Counted from the first letter of the stretch, positions 50,807 to 58,798 are shown. The stretch: DNA of 64,000 bases from Saccharopolyspora indica (GCF_027853965.1 NZ_JAQGLB010000009.1:246266-310265); one strand, 5' to 3'. Translations and numbers: made by a program. Notes: generated by a model not told the origin, from the sequence alone.

Positions 50807-51580
50807 TCAGCGGCCCCGAGGTGCGTGAAACCGCAGCTGGGCGAGCGTTCTCGGGTTCCACACCAGCGCGATCAGCGCGGCTGCGCCGAGGGTGACCGCG
50901 CCGACCGGCATCGGGTCGTACGCGCCGGCGTCGGCCGAGACCGAGTAGCAGACGTTGATCATGGCGTGGAACAGCACGGCGACGAAGGTGCTGCGGCCGG
51001 TGTTGTTGTGCAGCCAGACGATGACGACCCGCGCGGCGACGGTGAACAGCGACTGCCAGAGCACCCAGACCGGCCCGTGCAGCTGGAAGTAGGGCACGAC
51101 GTGCCAGGCCGCCCACACGGCGCCGATGAGCACACCGGCGCCGAGCGCGCCGCACCACCGCTGGACGGGACCGGTGGCGTAGGCGGTCCAGCCGGCTTCT
51201 TCGGCGCACGCGGCAACGACGTAGAGCGCGAAGTAGACCAGCACCGAGACGATCGGCGGCTGGGGGAGCGGGTGCCCCGCCAGGCCGTGCGAGAGCAGCG
51301 TGATGGCGGGCATCAGCAGCAGCGCGGGCAGGTACCAGACGAGCGGGATCTTCTTCGCGTCGAAGACCCCGCGCAGGAACCGCCGCACGCTCCCGCCGGT
51401 CAGGCGGATCAGCAGCGCAGCGGCCACGGCCGGGACCACGACCTGCAGCGCGCTGATCGGAAGTCCCGCGGGCAGCTGGAGGCCGGAAGCCTCACCGACT
51501 GCCCAGAAGGGCAAGCTGAGCGCGAAGACCAGCGCGAAGAAGACGACGACCGGCGACCGCAACACCCGAACCCACATCAT
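50807..51580 (-). CDS. CPBP family intramembrane metalloprotease
   Basis: A 257-residue multi-pass protein with the CPBP motifs CAEEAGWTAYATG (EExxW/R form), VWAAWHVVPYF and FHAMINVCYSV, the conserved Glu-Glu, His and His/Asn residues of type II CAAX-prenyl-like proteases. In actinomycetes the substrates are unknown, often linked to envelope stress or bacteriocin self-immunity. ATG 51580 (MMWVRVL); the second Met is also possible. Confidence 0.88.
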   Translation of the reverse strand: MMWVRVLRSPVVVFFALVFALSLPFWAVGEASGLQLPAGLPISALQVVVPAVAAALLIRLTGGSVRRFLRGVFDAKKIPLVWYLPALLLMPAITLLSHGLAGHPLPQPPIVSVLVYFALYVVAACAEEAGWTAYATGPVQRWCGALGAGVLIGAVWAAWHVVPYFQLHGPVWVLWQSLFTVAARVVIVWLHNNTGRSTFVAVLFHAMINVCYSVSADAGAYDPMPVGAVTLGAAALIALVWNPRTLAQLRFHAPRGR

Positions 51581-51606
51581 CGGTGGAGATCATCTCAGGA
51601 TCAGCC

Positions 51607-52206
51607 CTACACCGGGTCGCGCCACATGGGTTGGAGCCGCGGGCCGTTGCCGGGGAGCTCGATCGGGGTGCCGACCGGGCGGAACCCGTGGCGGGCGTAG
51701 AGGCGCGTGCTGCGCTGCGTGCTGGCTTCGAGGTAGGCGGGCCGGCCGTCGGCGTCGGCCATCGCCAGGCGGTGGCGCAGCATCGCGGTCCCCGCGCCGC
51801 TTCCGCGGAACTCGGGCACCACGGCCATCGCCGACAGGTAGAGGTGCGGTTCCTCCGGGTGGTGCTCGGCGATGAGCCCGAGGACGGTGGCGGTGCGCTG
51901 GAGAGCCGGTTCGGTGGCGTTCGCGATCTCCGCGGCCGCGCTCCGGAGGCGCGCCGCCGACATCGTCTCCGACCAGATCGACAGGCCCGCGATGGCGCCG
52001 TCCAGGTGTTCGGCGACCAGTACTTCCTCCTCGTGCAGGGCGCTGTCGACCGACGGGTGGAAGAACTCGGCGAGATCGACTCCGGTGGTGTCCGGCAGGA
52101 CCCAGCCGACGACCGCTTCGTCGGCGAAGGCGGCCGCGTAGGCGGGGGCGATCCGGTCCAGCTCGGAAGGTTCGGCGGCTCGGACGAGCAGGCCTTTGGC
52201 GATCAT
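51607..52206 (-). CDS. GNAT family N-acetyltransferase
   Basis: A 199-residue GNAT: N-terminal KGLLVRAAEPSELDRIAPAY, the acetyl-CoA pyrophosphate-loop region AMAVVPEFRGSGAGTAMLRH and ASTQRSTRLYARHGFRPVG. The acceptor is unknown. ATG 52206 starts the core; a GTG at 52284 in the same frame would extend across the TetR operator and is disfavoured. Divergent from the TetR gene. Confidence 0.85.
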   Translation of the reverse strand: MIAKGLLVRAAEPSELDRIAPAYAAAFADEAVVGWVLPDTTGVDLAEFFHPSVDSALHEEEVLVAEHLDGAIAGLSIWSETMSAARLRSAAAEIANATEPALQRTATVLGLIAEHHPEEPHLYLSAMAVVPEFRGSGAGTAMLRHRLAMADADGRPAYLEASTQRSTRLYARHGFRPVGTPIELPGNGPRLQPMWRDPV

Positions 52207-52275
52207 GTCGGCTCCGGTGTCGTACGGGTGTTCCGGTTCACCAGCATTCCGGCGCACCATGCCGGTTTCGAGTAA

Positions 52276-52303
52276 TTTCGTCACAGAACGGGTTGTGACG
52301 AAA
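52276..52303. promoter_or_regulatory. Inverted repeat operator between TetR and GNAT genes
   Basis: Perfect 9-bp arms TTTCGTCAC and GTGACGAAA separated by 10 bp, directly upstream of the TetR start; a typical TetR autoregulatory site. Confidence 0.65.
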
Positions 52304-52313
52304 AGAGGTGCGG

Positions 52314-53153
52314 ATGGGGTGCGCCCAGTGCGGTGCCGAACTGCCGGTCGCGAGCCGGGGCAGGCCCCGCCGCTACTGCGGGCGGGCCTGCCAGGCGCGG
52401 GCGTACCGGGCGCGCAAGGACGGCGCCGGGATCAACCGGCGCTCGGCGGCCAGGCCTCGGGCGGCGGCCGAGATCAACCGCGCCGGAGTTCTGCGCGCCG
52501 CGATCCGGCTCGCCGATGCGGAGGGGATGCCCGCGGTGTCGATGCAGCGCGTCGCCGCGCAGCTCGGAATCGCGGCGATGACGTTGTACCGCCACGTGCG
52601 GAGCAAGGACGAGCTGGTCACGGCGATGGTGGACGCGGTGCTCGCCGAGCAGTCACCGCCGGCGCCTTCCGGCGGCTGGCGGGTGCAGCTGGAACACGAG
52701 GCCCGCCAGGAGTGGCAGCTCTACCAGCGGCACCCGTGGGTGCTGCCGGTGCTGGCGAGCACCCGCCCGCCGCTGGGCGGGGCGGTGCTGGCCGCCGTCG
52801 ACCGGTCGATGACCGCGCTGGCCGGGCACGGCCTCGACCACCGCGCGGCGCTGTCCACGTACCTGCTGGTGAGCGGCTACGTGCAGGGCATGGCGCTGCT
52901 GGTGGCCGCGGAGTCGCAGGCGGTGCGGGACACCGGTGTGCGGCCCGAGATCTGGTGGTCCAGGGCCAGATCCGGCCGGTTCGCCGGGCTGGTCGACTCG
53001 GGCTGGTACCCGTGGCTGACCGAGCTCGTGGTCGACGACTTCCCCGGCCCGGACCCGGTCGACGGCTGGTTCGACTTCGGCCTGCAGCGAGTCCTCGACG
53101 GCGTGGCGGTGCACCTCGGCGAAACCGGCGCTGCTCAGTCCACATCGGACTGA
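52314..53153 (+). CDS. TetR family regulator with N-terminal Cys cluster
   Basis: A 279-residue TetR protein. Before the HTH there is a four-cysteine segment (CAQCG, then YCGRAC, residues about 3-29) that should bind zinc. The HTH (AGVLRAAIRLADAEGMPAVS, VAAQLGIAAMTLYRHVRSKD) and a TetR_C_1-type ligand domain follow. The ATG at 52314 has AGAGG 6 nt upstream. Autoregulation through the adjacent inverted repeat, and control of the divergent GNAT gene, are likely. Confidence 0.85.
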   Translation: MGCAQCGAELPVASRGRPRRYCGRACQARAYRARKDGAGINRRSAARPRAAAEINRAGVLRAAIRLADAEGMPAVSMQRVAAQLGIAAMTLYRHVRSKDELVTAMVDAVLAEQSPPAPSGGWRVQLEHEARQEWQLYQRHPWVLPVLASTRPPLGGAVLAAVDRSMTALAGHGLDHRAALSTYLLVSGYVQGMALLVAAESQAVRDTGVRPEIWWSRARSGRFAGLVDSGWYPWLTELVVDDFPGPDPVDGWFDFGLQRVLDGVAVHLGETGAAQSTSD

Positions 53154-53166
53154 ACGGCGCCGTTGA

Positions 53167-53517
53167 TCAACCGGGCAGGGCCGTTTCGCTGCGGAGCGCC
53201 TGCAGGGTGTCGATCTCGCGATCGACGTCGCGCCGCTTGGCTTCGAGGCGCTCGGCCTCCTGGGCGAACAGCTTCTCCATCTCGCCGTTGCGCTCGTCGA
53301 GCGGGGCTTCCAGACAGGGGAGCACCTCGTCGACGGTGGTGCTGCTCAGGCCGGCCGCGAACAGGTGCTGGATCATGACGACCCGCTCGACCATGGAGCT
53401 GTCGAAGTCGCGCCATCCGCCGGGCGTGCGCTCGGACCGGATGAGCCCTTGCTGCTCGTAGTACCGCAGGGACCGGGTGCTGACGCCACTGGCTTCCGCC
53501 AGCTCACCGATGCGCAT
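53167..53517 (-). CDS. MerR family transcriptional regulator
   Basis: A 116-residue MerR: RIGELAEASGVSTRSLRYYE, QQGLIRSERTPGGWRDFDSS, a dimerisation coiled coil with many charged residues (ERNGEMEKLFAQEAERLEAK). No metal-binding cysteine pair, so an organic or redox ligand is more likely (Cys in VLPCLEAP is single). Divergent from the DsbA-deaminase-SMR cluster, with the palindrome ACACCGGTGT between them. Confidence 0.88.
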   Translation of the reverse strand: MRIGELAEASGVSTRSLRYYEQQGLIRSERTPGGWRDFDSSMVERVVMIQHLFAAGLSSTTVDEVLPCLEAPLDERNGEMEKLFAQEAERLEAKRRDVDREIDTLQALRSETALPG

Positions 53518-53549
53518 CGAACCTCCTGGAGCTTGCTCGCTTGCACTTT

Positions 53550-53559
53550 ACACCGGTGT
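53550..53559. promoter_or_regulatory. Putative MerR operator
   Basis: ACACCGGTGT, extended as TTACACCGGTGTCA, lies in the divergent promoter between the MerR and DsbA genes, as MerR sites usually do. Confidence 0.55.
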
Positions 53560-53616
53560 CAGGTTTCACCATTGCTGTGTCAACGCAGCAGGAAGTCAGG
53601 AAAACCGGAGGTCACC

Positions 53617-54213
53617 GTGACTGCTCAGATCCACGTCTGGTCGGACTACGTCTGCCCGTTCTGCCTGATCGCCGACGAGGTGATCGGGCGCGCGATCGCC
53701 GGCTCGCCCGAGGTCGAGGTCGTCCACCACGCGCACGAACTCCGCCCCCGGCCAGCGCCCACCCTCAGACCGGAGGATCCCTATCTGCCCGACATCTGGC
53801 GTCGGTCCGTGTACCCGATGGCGCGCCGCCACGACGTGCCGATGCAGTTGCCGAGCGTCTCCCCGCAGCCGTACACCGAGCTGGCCTTCCGCGGCGCGCT
53901 GTACGCCCTGGACCAGGGGCGAGCTGATGCGTACCACCGCCGCGTCATGACGGCGTTCTTCCGCGAGGACCTCGACATCGGCAACCGCGAGGTCCTGGCC
54001 CGGCTGGCCGAGGAGGTCGGGCTCGACCCGGTCGCCTACGCCGCGGCCCTCGACGATGCCGGGTACGCCGAGCGGCACCGGCTGGAGCTGGCGGAGTCGG
54101 AGCGCATGGGGATCACCGTCGTGCCCACGATCATCATCGGCGGCCGGCGCATCGAGGGCGTCGCCGACGAAGGCGTGATCCGCCGGGCCCTGCACGAGGC
54201 GGCCGCCGCGTGA
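53617..54213 (+). CDS. DsbA family oxidoreductase (FrnE-like)
   Basis: A 198-residue DsbA-fold protein: WSDYVCPFCLIADEVIGRAI carries the CPFC redox motif at about residues 13-16 and TVVPTIIIGGRRIEGV the cis-Pro loop. It has no signal peptide, so it is cytoplasmic like FrnE/2-hydroxychromene isomerase-like DsbA proteins. GGAGG precedes the GTG. The 3' end overlaps the deaminase start by 4 bp. First gene of the cluster probably controlled by MerR. Confidence 0.88.
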   Translation: MTAQIHVWSDYVCPFCLIADEVIGRAIAGSPEVEVVHHAHELRPRPAPTLRPEDPYLPDIWRRSVYPMARRHDVPMQLPSVSPQPYTELAFRGALYALDQGRADAYHRRVMTAFFREDLDIGNREVLARLAEEVGLDPVAYAAALDDAGYAERHRLELAESERMGITVVPTIIIGGRRIEGVADEGVIRRALHEAAAA

Positions 54214-54692
54214 ACGCGGGGACGACCCGGCTCGCAGCCCTGATGGCCGAGGCCGTGGAGATCAGCATCAGCCACGTCGATTCGGGCGGGATTCCCTTCG
54301 TCGGCCTGCTCGTCGACGACGGGTGGGCTTCCGAGCCCGGTGTGAATCTCGTGCGCGAGACCGGTGACCGCACCGCTCACGCGGAGATCGTGGCCATGCG
54401 AGAGGCGGCCCAGGCCCGTGGTAGCGCCGGTCTGGAAGGTCTCACGCTGCTCGCCACGGGAGAACCGTGCGGGCTGTGCTACCGCGTCGCCGCCGCGCAC
54501 GGCATCGCTGCCGTCCACTTCGCAGTGGGGCGCGACGACGCCGCCGAGTGGGGCTTCGACTACCGGGTGGGCTATCGCGAAGCCGACCGGCTGCCCCTGG
54601 CGATGACCGCTCACCACCTCGCCGTGGACCGCGGCCTGGTCCCCTTCGAGCGGTACCGGGCCCTGCACCACCCCGGCCTCACCACCCCCTGA
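54210..54692 (+). CDS. Nucleoside/cytidine deaminase family protein
   Basis: A 160-residue zinc deaminase: HAEIVAMREAA (catalytic Glu and His ligand) and EPCGLCYRVAAAHGI (PCxxC zinc ligands), the tRNA-adenosine/guanine/cytosine deaminase fold. Substrate not determined; guanine-deaminase-like activity is one option. GTG 54210 overlaps the DsbA stop. It sits inside an apparent detoxification cluster, so a deaminated xenobiotic or nucleoside drug is possible. Confidence 0.82.
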   Translation: MNAGTTRLAALMAEAVEISISHVDSGGIPFVGLLVDDGWASEPGVNLVRETGDRTAHAEIVAMREAAQARGSAGLEGLTLLATGEPCGLCYRVAAAHGIAAVHFAVGRDDAAEWGFDYRVGYREADRLPLAMTAHHLAVDRGLVPFERYRALHHPGLTTP

Positions 54693-54739
54693 CTCGTTTC
54701 ACCGACTCACAGCTCGTTTCACCGAAAAGGACATCCGTC

Positions 54740-55060
54740 ATGCAGTGGTTCTACCTCGCCGTCGCCGTCGCCTTCGAGATCACCGTCGCCATCGCCGCGG
54801 GCAAGGCCCAAGGTTTCACCAAGCCCGTCTGGACCGCGGTCACGCTGGTCAGCGGTGGTATCGCCACCTACTTCCTCAGCCTGGCCCTGCTGACCTTCGA
54901 CGTCGGCGTCGGCTACGCGATCTGGACCTCGGCGGCCGGTGTCGGGATCGTCGTCCTCGGCGCGCTCCTGTTCGGCCAGCGCCTCGACTGGCGCAAGGCG
55001 CTCGGCATCGCCGCCGTCATCGTCGGAGTCGTCGGCCTCCAGCTCAGCGGAGCGGCGTGA
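54740..55060 (+). CDS. SMR family multidrug transporter subunit 1
   Basis: A 106-residue four-helix SMR protein: MQWFYLAVAVAFEITVAIAA with the membrane Glu14 that couples proton and drug, GFTKPVWTAVTLVSGGIATY, LTFDVGVGYAIWTSAAGVGI. SMR proteins export cationic drugs or metabolites, often as heterodimers; a second SMR gene follows 65 bp downstream. AAGGACATCCGTC precedes the ATG. Confidence 0.9.
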   Translation: MQWFYLAVAVAFEITVAIAAGKAQGFTKPVWTAVTLVSGGIATYFLSLALLTFDVGVGYAIWTSAAGVGIVVLGALLFGQRLDWRKALGIAAVIVGVVGLQLSGAA

Positions 55061-55125
55061 TGACCCTGAACACCCGCTCCGCACCGCAGCACCTCGCCGA
55101 AATCGACCACGAAGAAGGAACTCCC

Positions 55126-55539
55126 ATGACCACCACCACCGCCCCCGCTCCGACCGCCGCCACCACCAACACCACCGGCCGAGCGCACGCGTGGCTCATG
55201 CTCCTGCTCGCCGGAGCTTTCGAGATCGGCTACGCCCTCGCCGTCGGAGGCAGCCAGGGCTTCACCGTGATCTCCTGGTCGGTCGTGGCGGTCGTCTTCT
55301 TCCTCCTGACGCTGTTCGCGCTGAGCCTCGCCCTGCGCACCATCGACGTGGGCATCGGCTACGCCGTCTGGGCCGGGATCGGCGCTGTCGGAGCCGCACT
55401 GCTGGGCCCGGTCTTCTTCGACGAGACCTTCACGCCGGTCAAGGCCCTCTGGCTCGCCGTGATCATCGGTGGTGTCGTCTGGCTCAAGCTCGCCGACAGC
55501 CTCAAGAAGCCGCAGACCGAGGCGCCCGCCGGTGCCTGA
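55126..55539 (+). CDS. SMR family multidrug transporter subunit 2
   Basis: A 137-residue SMR protein with an added N-terminal Thr/Ala/Pro stretch (about 25 residues) before the helices: LLLAGAFEIGYALAVGGSQG carries the Glu, ALRTIDVGIGYAVWAGIGAV and TFTPVKALWLAVIIGGVVWL. The start ATG 55126 has GAAGGA upstream; an ATG at 55060 overlapping the first SMR stop would be longer. Likely heterodimer partner of SMR subunit 1. A strong terminator follows. Confidence 0.88.
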   Translation: MTTTTAPAPTAATTNTTGRAHAWLMLLLAGAFEIGYALAVGGSQGFTVISWSVVAVVFFLLTLFALSLALRTIDVGIGYAVWAGIGAVGAALLGPVFFDETFTPVKALWLAVIIGGVVWLKLADSLKKPQTEAPAGA

Positions 55540-55832
55540 TGACCACGGCCGGAGCCGCGAGATCACCCCAGCGGTCGATCTCGCGGCTCCGGCCGTGTCG
55601 GCCTCTCCCGACCGTCCACATCAGACTGATCGGTGGTGCCGCGGTTTTCGACGTGGGCGGCGCGGACCACCTGATGATCGTGGAAACCGACACCGCCCCC
55701 ACCACCGAACTCGACCCCCTGAACCAGGCGGGATGGGGCCTGCGCGTGGAACTGCCCGCGCAGTGGACGATGACCGCTCGCGATCCCGATGGACGCCCGG
55801 TCGACGTCCGGGCCCACCGACCCCGCACCTGA
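55539..55832 (+). CDS. Doubtful small protein over the SMR terminator
   Basis: Open from ATG 55539 (overlapping the SMR stop) for 97 residues. The first third is encoded by a terminator hairpin and looks artificial, but the remainder (LIGGAAVFDVGGADHLMIVE, AGWGLRVELPAQWTMTARDP) is protein-like. It may be a remnant or have a later start I cannot locate. Low confidence. Confidence 0.25.
   Translation: MTTAGAARSPQRSISRLRPCRPLPTVHIRLIGGAAVFDVGGADHLMIVETDTAPTTELDPLNQAGWGLRVELPAQWTMTARDPDGRPVDVRAHRPRT
55544..55597 (+). terminator. Terminator of the DsbA-deaminase-SMR cluster
   Basis: A perfect 21-bp stem (55544-55564 with 55577-55597) around a 12-nt loop, starting 5 bp after the second SMR stop. 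Confidence 0.9.
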
Positions 55833-55881
55833 CGAGGCGCCCTGCCGGCAGGCCCAGCGCCGCCGGCAGGGCGGAACGGGC

Positions 55882-56697
55882 TCAGCGCAGCGCTGCGGCC
55901 AAGGCGCGGTAGCCGGGCAGCGGGTCGCCCAGGACCTGGATCGCCACGTGATCGGCGCCCGCCTGGAGATGCGCATCGATGCCGCGGGCGATCTGCTCCG
56001 GCGTGCCGTGCAGGGCCAGCGCGTCGACGAGCCGGTCGCTTCCCGGCGGCTCGACGTCTTCCGCGGTGAAGCCGTGGCGCTCCAGGTTGCGGGTGTAGTT
56101 CGCCAGCTGCAGGTACCTGCCGACGATGTCGCGACCGGCCTCCCTGGCGCGCTGCGGGTCGGTGTCGACGACGACCTTCTGCTCCGGCGCGAGCAGTGCG
56201 CCACCGAGGATCTCCCTGGCGTGCCGGGTGTGCTCGGGCGTGGTCAGGTACGGGTGCGCACCGGCCGCGCGGCCGCGGGCGAGCTCCAGCACCTTCGGGC
56301 CGAGGGCCGCGAGCACCCGCTGCGACTGCGGGACCCCGGCGGCGTCCAACGCGTCGAGGTAGTCGACCAGCGCCTGGTACGGCTTCCGGTAGTCGTCGTT
56401 CATCTCGCGGTGACCAGCGCCGATGCCCAGCACGAAGCGGCCGGGGTGCTTGGCGTTGATCCGGTGGAACGATTCGGCGACAGGCTCCGGGGCAGCGCTC
56501 CAGATGTTCACGATGCCGGTGGCGACGGTGATCTGGCGGGTGGCGTCGAGCAGCTGTTCGGCGATGGCGAGGTCCGCGGGCGGGGAGCCGCCCACCCAGA
56601 TCGTGCCGTAGCCGAGGCTCTCGACCTCCGCCGCCAGTTCAGGATCGAGCTGCGTGGAGATCTGCCAGATACCGGTCTTGCCGAGCGAGGTGGTCAT
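55882..56697 (-). CDS. LLM-class F420-dependent oxidoreductase
   Basis: A 271-residue luciferase-like monooxygenase family protein: VESLGYGTIWVGGSPPADLA, RITVATGIVNIWSAAPEPVAE-type strand (ITVATGIVNIWS), HPGRFVLGIGAGHREMNDDY and a C-terminal GTPEQIARGIDAHLQAGADH. F420-dependent reductases or dehydrogenases of this group act on diverse small molecules. The ATG overlaps the upstream gene's stop (ATGA). Confidence 0.85.
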   Translation of the reverse strand: MTTSLGKTGIWQISTQLDPELAAEVESLGYGTIWVGGSPPADLAIAEQLLDATRQITVATGIVNIWSAAPEPVAESFHRINAKHPGRFVLGIGAGHREMNDDYRKPYQALVDYLDALDAAGVPQSQRVLAALGPKVLELARGRAAGAHPYLTTPEHTRHAREILGGALLAPEQKVVVDTDPQRAREAGRDIVGRYLQLANYTRNLERHGFTAEDVEPPGSDRLVDALALHGTPEQIARGIDAHLQAGADHVAIQVLGDPLPGYRALAAALR

Positions 56698-57068
56698 TCC
56701 CGGGAAACGCGCCGACCCGGAACCTCATTCCCCGATCGGTGCTTCAAGACGAGGGCCAGCGTCCCGTCGACCGCGGTGAGCGCGGCCATCCCCACCATCC
56801 CGGCCGGAACCCGCCGATTCCGGTACCGGTCGGCGAGCAGCAGGTTGAGCCCCGCTCGGGCCGCCATCCACGGCCACCTCGGACGCCCCAGCAGCAGACC
56901 GGGGGCGAGCGCCAGGTCGATGATCCCGACGCTCCTGGCGAACCGGCGGTCGAGGCCGAGCGCTCCGCCCACCTTCTCCGGAGCCGTGGCCAAGCCGACG
57001 CCCATGCCCGAGGTCACGACCCCGACCACGTCGGCCAGCCGCTCCACCGCGATGCGCTTCACGAGCAC
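56694..57068 (-). CDS. Conserved membrane-associated hypothetical protein
   Basis: A protein of about 124 residues starting near GTG 57068 (or 57062, 122 residues): VKRIAVERLADVVGVVTSGM, APEKVGGALGLDRRFARSVG, IIDLALAPGLLLGRPRWPWM. Two or three amphipathic or membrane helices; it resembles DUF4267-like small membrane proteins but this is unsure. Co-transcribed with the LLM oxidoreductase (4-bp overlap). Confidence 0.6.
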   Translation of the reverse strand: MLVKRIAVERLADVVGVVTSGMGVGLATAPEKVGGALGLDRRFARSVGIIDLALAPGLLLGRPRWPWMAARAGLNLLLADRYRNRRVPAGMVGMAALTAVDGTLALVLKHRSGNEVPGRRVSRE

Positions 57069-57103
57069 ATGATCCACCGGACCGGCCCCGGCCGGGCAGG
57101 ACC

Positions 57104-57802
57104 TCAGCCGTCCTTGCGCCAGACGTAGGCGGCGGAGATCGGGTGGTTGCGGAACCGCTCCCACTTCGGCTTCACCGCGAGCCAGGCGTCGTCGATCAGG
57201 CCCTCGTGCAGCTCGGCCAGCCGCCAGCCCGCCGCCAGCGCCGCGGCGACGTGGTCGCTGATCAGGTGCACGTTGGTGGTGATCGCCACCGACTCCCCGG
57301 CGTCGTTGGTGAAGTGCGTGGGCATGCCGGAGGCCATGATGAAGTGCGGGTGGAACGCGACCAGCACGAACGCGGCCTTCGGCGCGGCGATCCGCCACGC
57401 CTCCCGGTAGAAGGGCGCCAGGTCGGCGAGGTGCTCGTCCACCAGCGAGGAGATCACCAGGTCGTAGCTGCCCGCGTCCAGCCCGGTGCTGGTCACGTCG
57501 GCCTCGGTGAGGCTGTCGTGCGCCCCGCGCCGCTCGGCCAGCGCCAGCATCTCCGGGGTCAGGTCCACCCCGTCGATCACCGGAACTCCCTTGCCCCGCA
57601 ACCACTGCCCGGTCCGACCGGTCCCGCAGCCGAGGTCGGCGGCCCGCCCGACGGCGTTCCACTCCGGCTCCCGCAACCGCTCCAGGAGCGCGAGGTCCAT
57701 GACGTCCTCGACGGTGTCCTCGTACTTGCCGACCCACTCCCCGTACCCGGTGCGGACATCGACGGTCCGGTACCCGCGCGAGTCAAACCCACTGAACTCC
57801 AT
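57104..57802 (-). CDS. Class I SAM-dependent methyltransferase
   Basis: A 232-residue methyltransferase: motif I AADLGCGTGRTGQWLRGKGV, motif II DGVDLTPEMLALAERRGAHD, SYDLVISSLVDEHLADLAPF. The substrate is unknown. ATG 57802 opens the conserved EFSGFDSRGYRTVDVRTGYG. Preceded (on its 5' side) by a family B palindrome in the divergent region to the LysE gene. Confidence 0.88.
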   Translation of the reverse strand: MEFSGFDSRGYRTVDVRTGYGEWVGKYEDTVEDVMDLALLERLREPEWNAVGRAADLGCGTGRTGQWLRGKGVPVIDGVDLTPEMLALAERRGAHDSLTEADVTSTGLDAGSYDLVISSLVDEHLADLAPFYREAWRIAAPKAAFVLVAFHPHFIMASGMPTHFTNDAGESVAITTNVHLISDHVAAALAAGWRLAELHEGLIDDAWLAVKPKWERFRNHPISAAYVWRKDG

Positions 57803-58103
57803 TCCCCGGATTATCCAGCCGGGAGCGCCGGCCCGAAACCGAATTTCCGCCCGGTGCCGGTCCGCGGCCGTGAGCACTTTGCGGGGCTGTGGCAACAGAA
57901 AGTGCTCACGGGGAGTGGCCAGCAGGAACGTCGCTGCGGTGAGTCTCGCGGGCGAAAATCCAGATGCGCACCGCGCTGGCGGTCGTACGCTGCCAAGGCA
58001 TCCCAAGGCGGGGTGGCGGCACCTCGGGTGCCGGTGCTGGAAAGGAAGCCCCAACTGACGCGAACCTCATCGTCCCGGTCGGCTCAGCGGATCGGGGACT
58101 GAC
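57803..58103. other. Divergent intergenic region with a family B palindrome
   Basis: About 300 bp between the methyltransferase (minus) and LysE (plus) genes. It holds the palindrome at 57870-57909 and otherwise no gene; the LysE promoter must lie in the right half. Confidence 0.5.
57870..57909. repeat. 40-nt palindrome, family B copy 4
   Basis: GTGAGCACTTT paired with GAAAGTGCTCAC at the ends and a less conserved centre (CGGGGCTGTGGC). It is 40 nt like the other copies, but lies between divergent promoters, where a terminator would be odd. Confidence 0.75.
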
Positions 58104-58730
58104 GTGGAACTCGGAATCGTGCTGGCGTTCATCGGCGCGGCCGCGGTGATCTCGCTGGTGCCGGGCCCGGACATGATGTTCATCCTGGCCAACGGAATCT
58201 CCTCCGGGCCGCGCGGCGGAGTGGTGGCCGCGGTCGGCATGTCCACCGGCGTGCTCGTGCACACCGTCGCGGCCGCTCTCGGCCTGACCGCCGTCTTCCA
58301 GGCGGTGCCCGCCGCGCTGGAAGCGGTCCGGATCGCCGGGATCGCCTTCCTGCTCTACCTGGCGGTCCAGTCGTTCCGCTCGTCGGCGCTGCCGGACGTG
58401 CGCGCCGCGCCGTCCAGGTCGATGGGCCGGATCTACGCCCTGGCGGTGCTGACCAACGTGTCCAACCCCAAGGTGATCCTGTTCTACCTGGCGTTCGTCC
58501 CGCAGTTCGTCTCGACCGACGCGCCGTGGCCGGTCCCGGTGCAGCTGCTGGCCCTCGGCGGCGTGCTGCTCGCGGTGGGGATCTGCGTGGACGCCGCGGT
58601 CGGCCTGGCCTCCGGAGGCCTGTCGAACCTCCTGCTCCGCCGCCCCGGGATCCAGCGCTGGCTGGACCGCGCCGCAGGCGTCCTCTTCGGCGGCCTGGCC
58701 CTCCGCCTGGCCACCGAAGACCTCCGCTAG
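58104..58730 (+). CDS. LysE family amino-acid/metabolite exporter
   Basis: A 208-residue LysE/RhtB-type exporter with six helices: MELGIVLAFIGAAAVISLVP, the family motif GPDMMFILANGISSGPRGG, LLYLAVQSFRS and NPKVILFYLAFVPQFV. Family members export lysine, homoserine or threonine-like compounds; specificity is unknown here. The GTG start precedes helix one. A family A palindrome follows 6 bp after the stop. Confidence 0.9.
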   Translation: MELGIVLAFIGAAAVISLVPGPDMMFILANGISSGPRGGVVAAVGMSTGVLVHTVAAALGLTAVFQAVPAALEAVRIAGIAFLLYLAVQSFRSSALPDVRAAPSRSMGRIYALAVLTNVSNPKVILFYLAFVPQFVSTDAPWPVPVQLLALGGVLLAVGICVDAAVGLASGGLSNLLLRRPGIQRWLDRAAGVLFGGLALRLATEDLR

Positions 58731-58735
58731 AACGA

Positions 58736-58781
58736 GGTGAAGGGCACCTTTCGCCAACTAATTTGGCGAAAGGTGCCCTTC
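58736..58781. repeat. Intergenic palindrome, family A copy 2
   Basis: GGTGAAGGGCACCTTTCGCC arm with its complement (58763-58781, 19 bp matched) around CTAAT. It is nearly identical to 2463-2511 and placed 6 bp after the LysE stop before a convergent gene. Confidence 0.85.
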
Positions 58782-58798
58782 GCTCTTCACCTGATCGG

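Noticed and set aside
55539..55832. A confident gene call for the frame after the second SMR gene
   Set aside because: Its first third is the perfect terminator hairpin of the SMR operon; listed at low confidence only.
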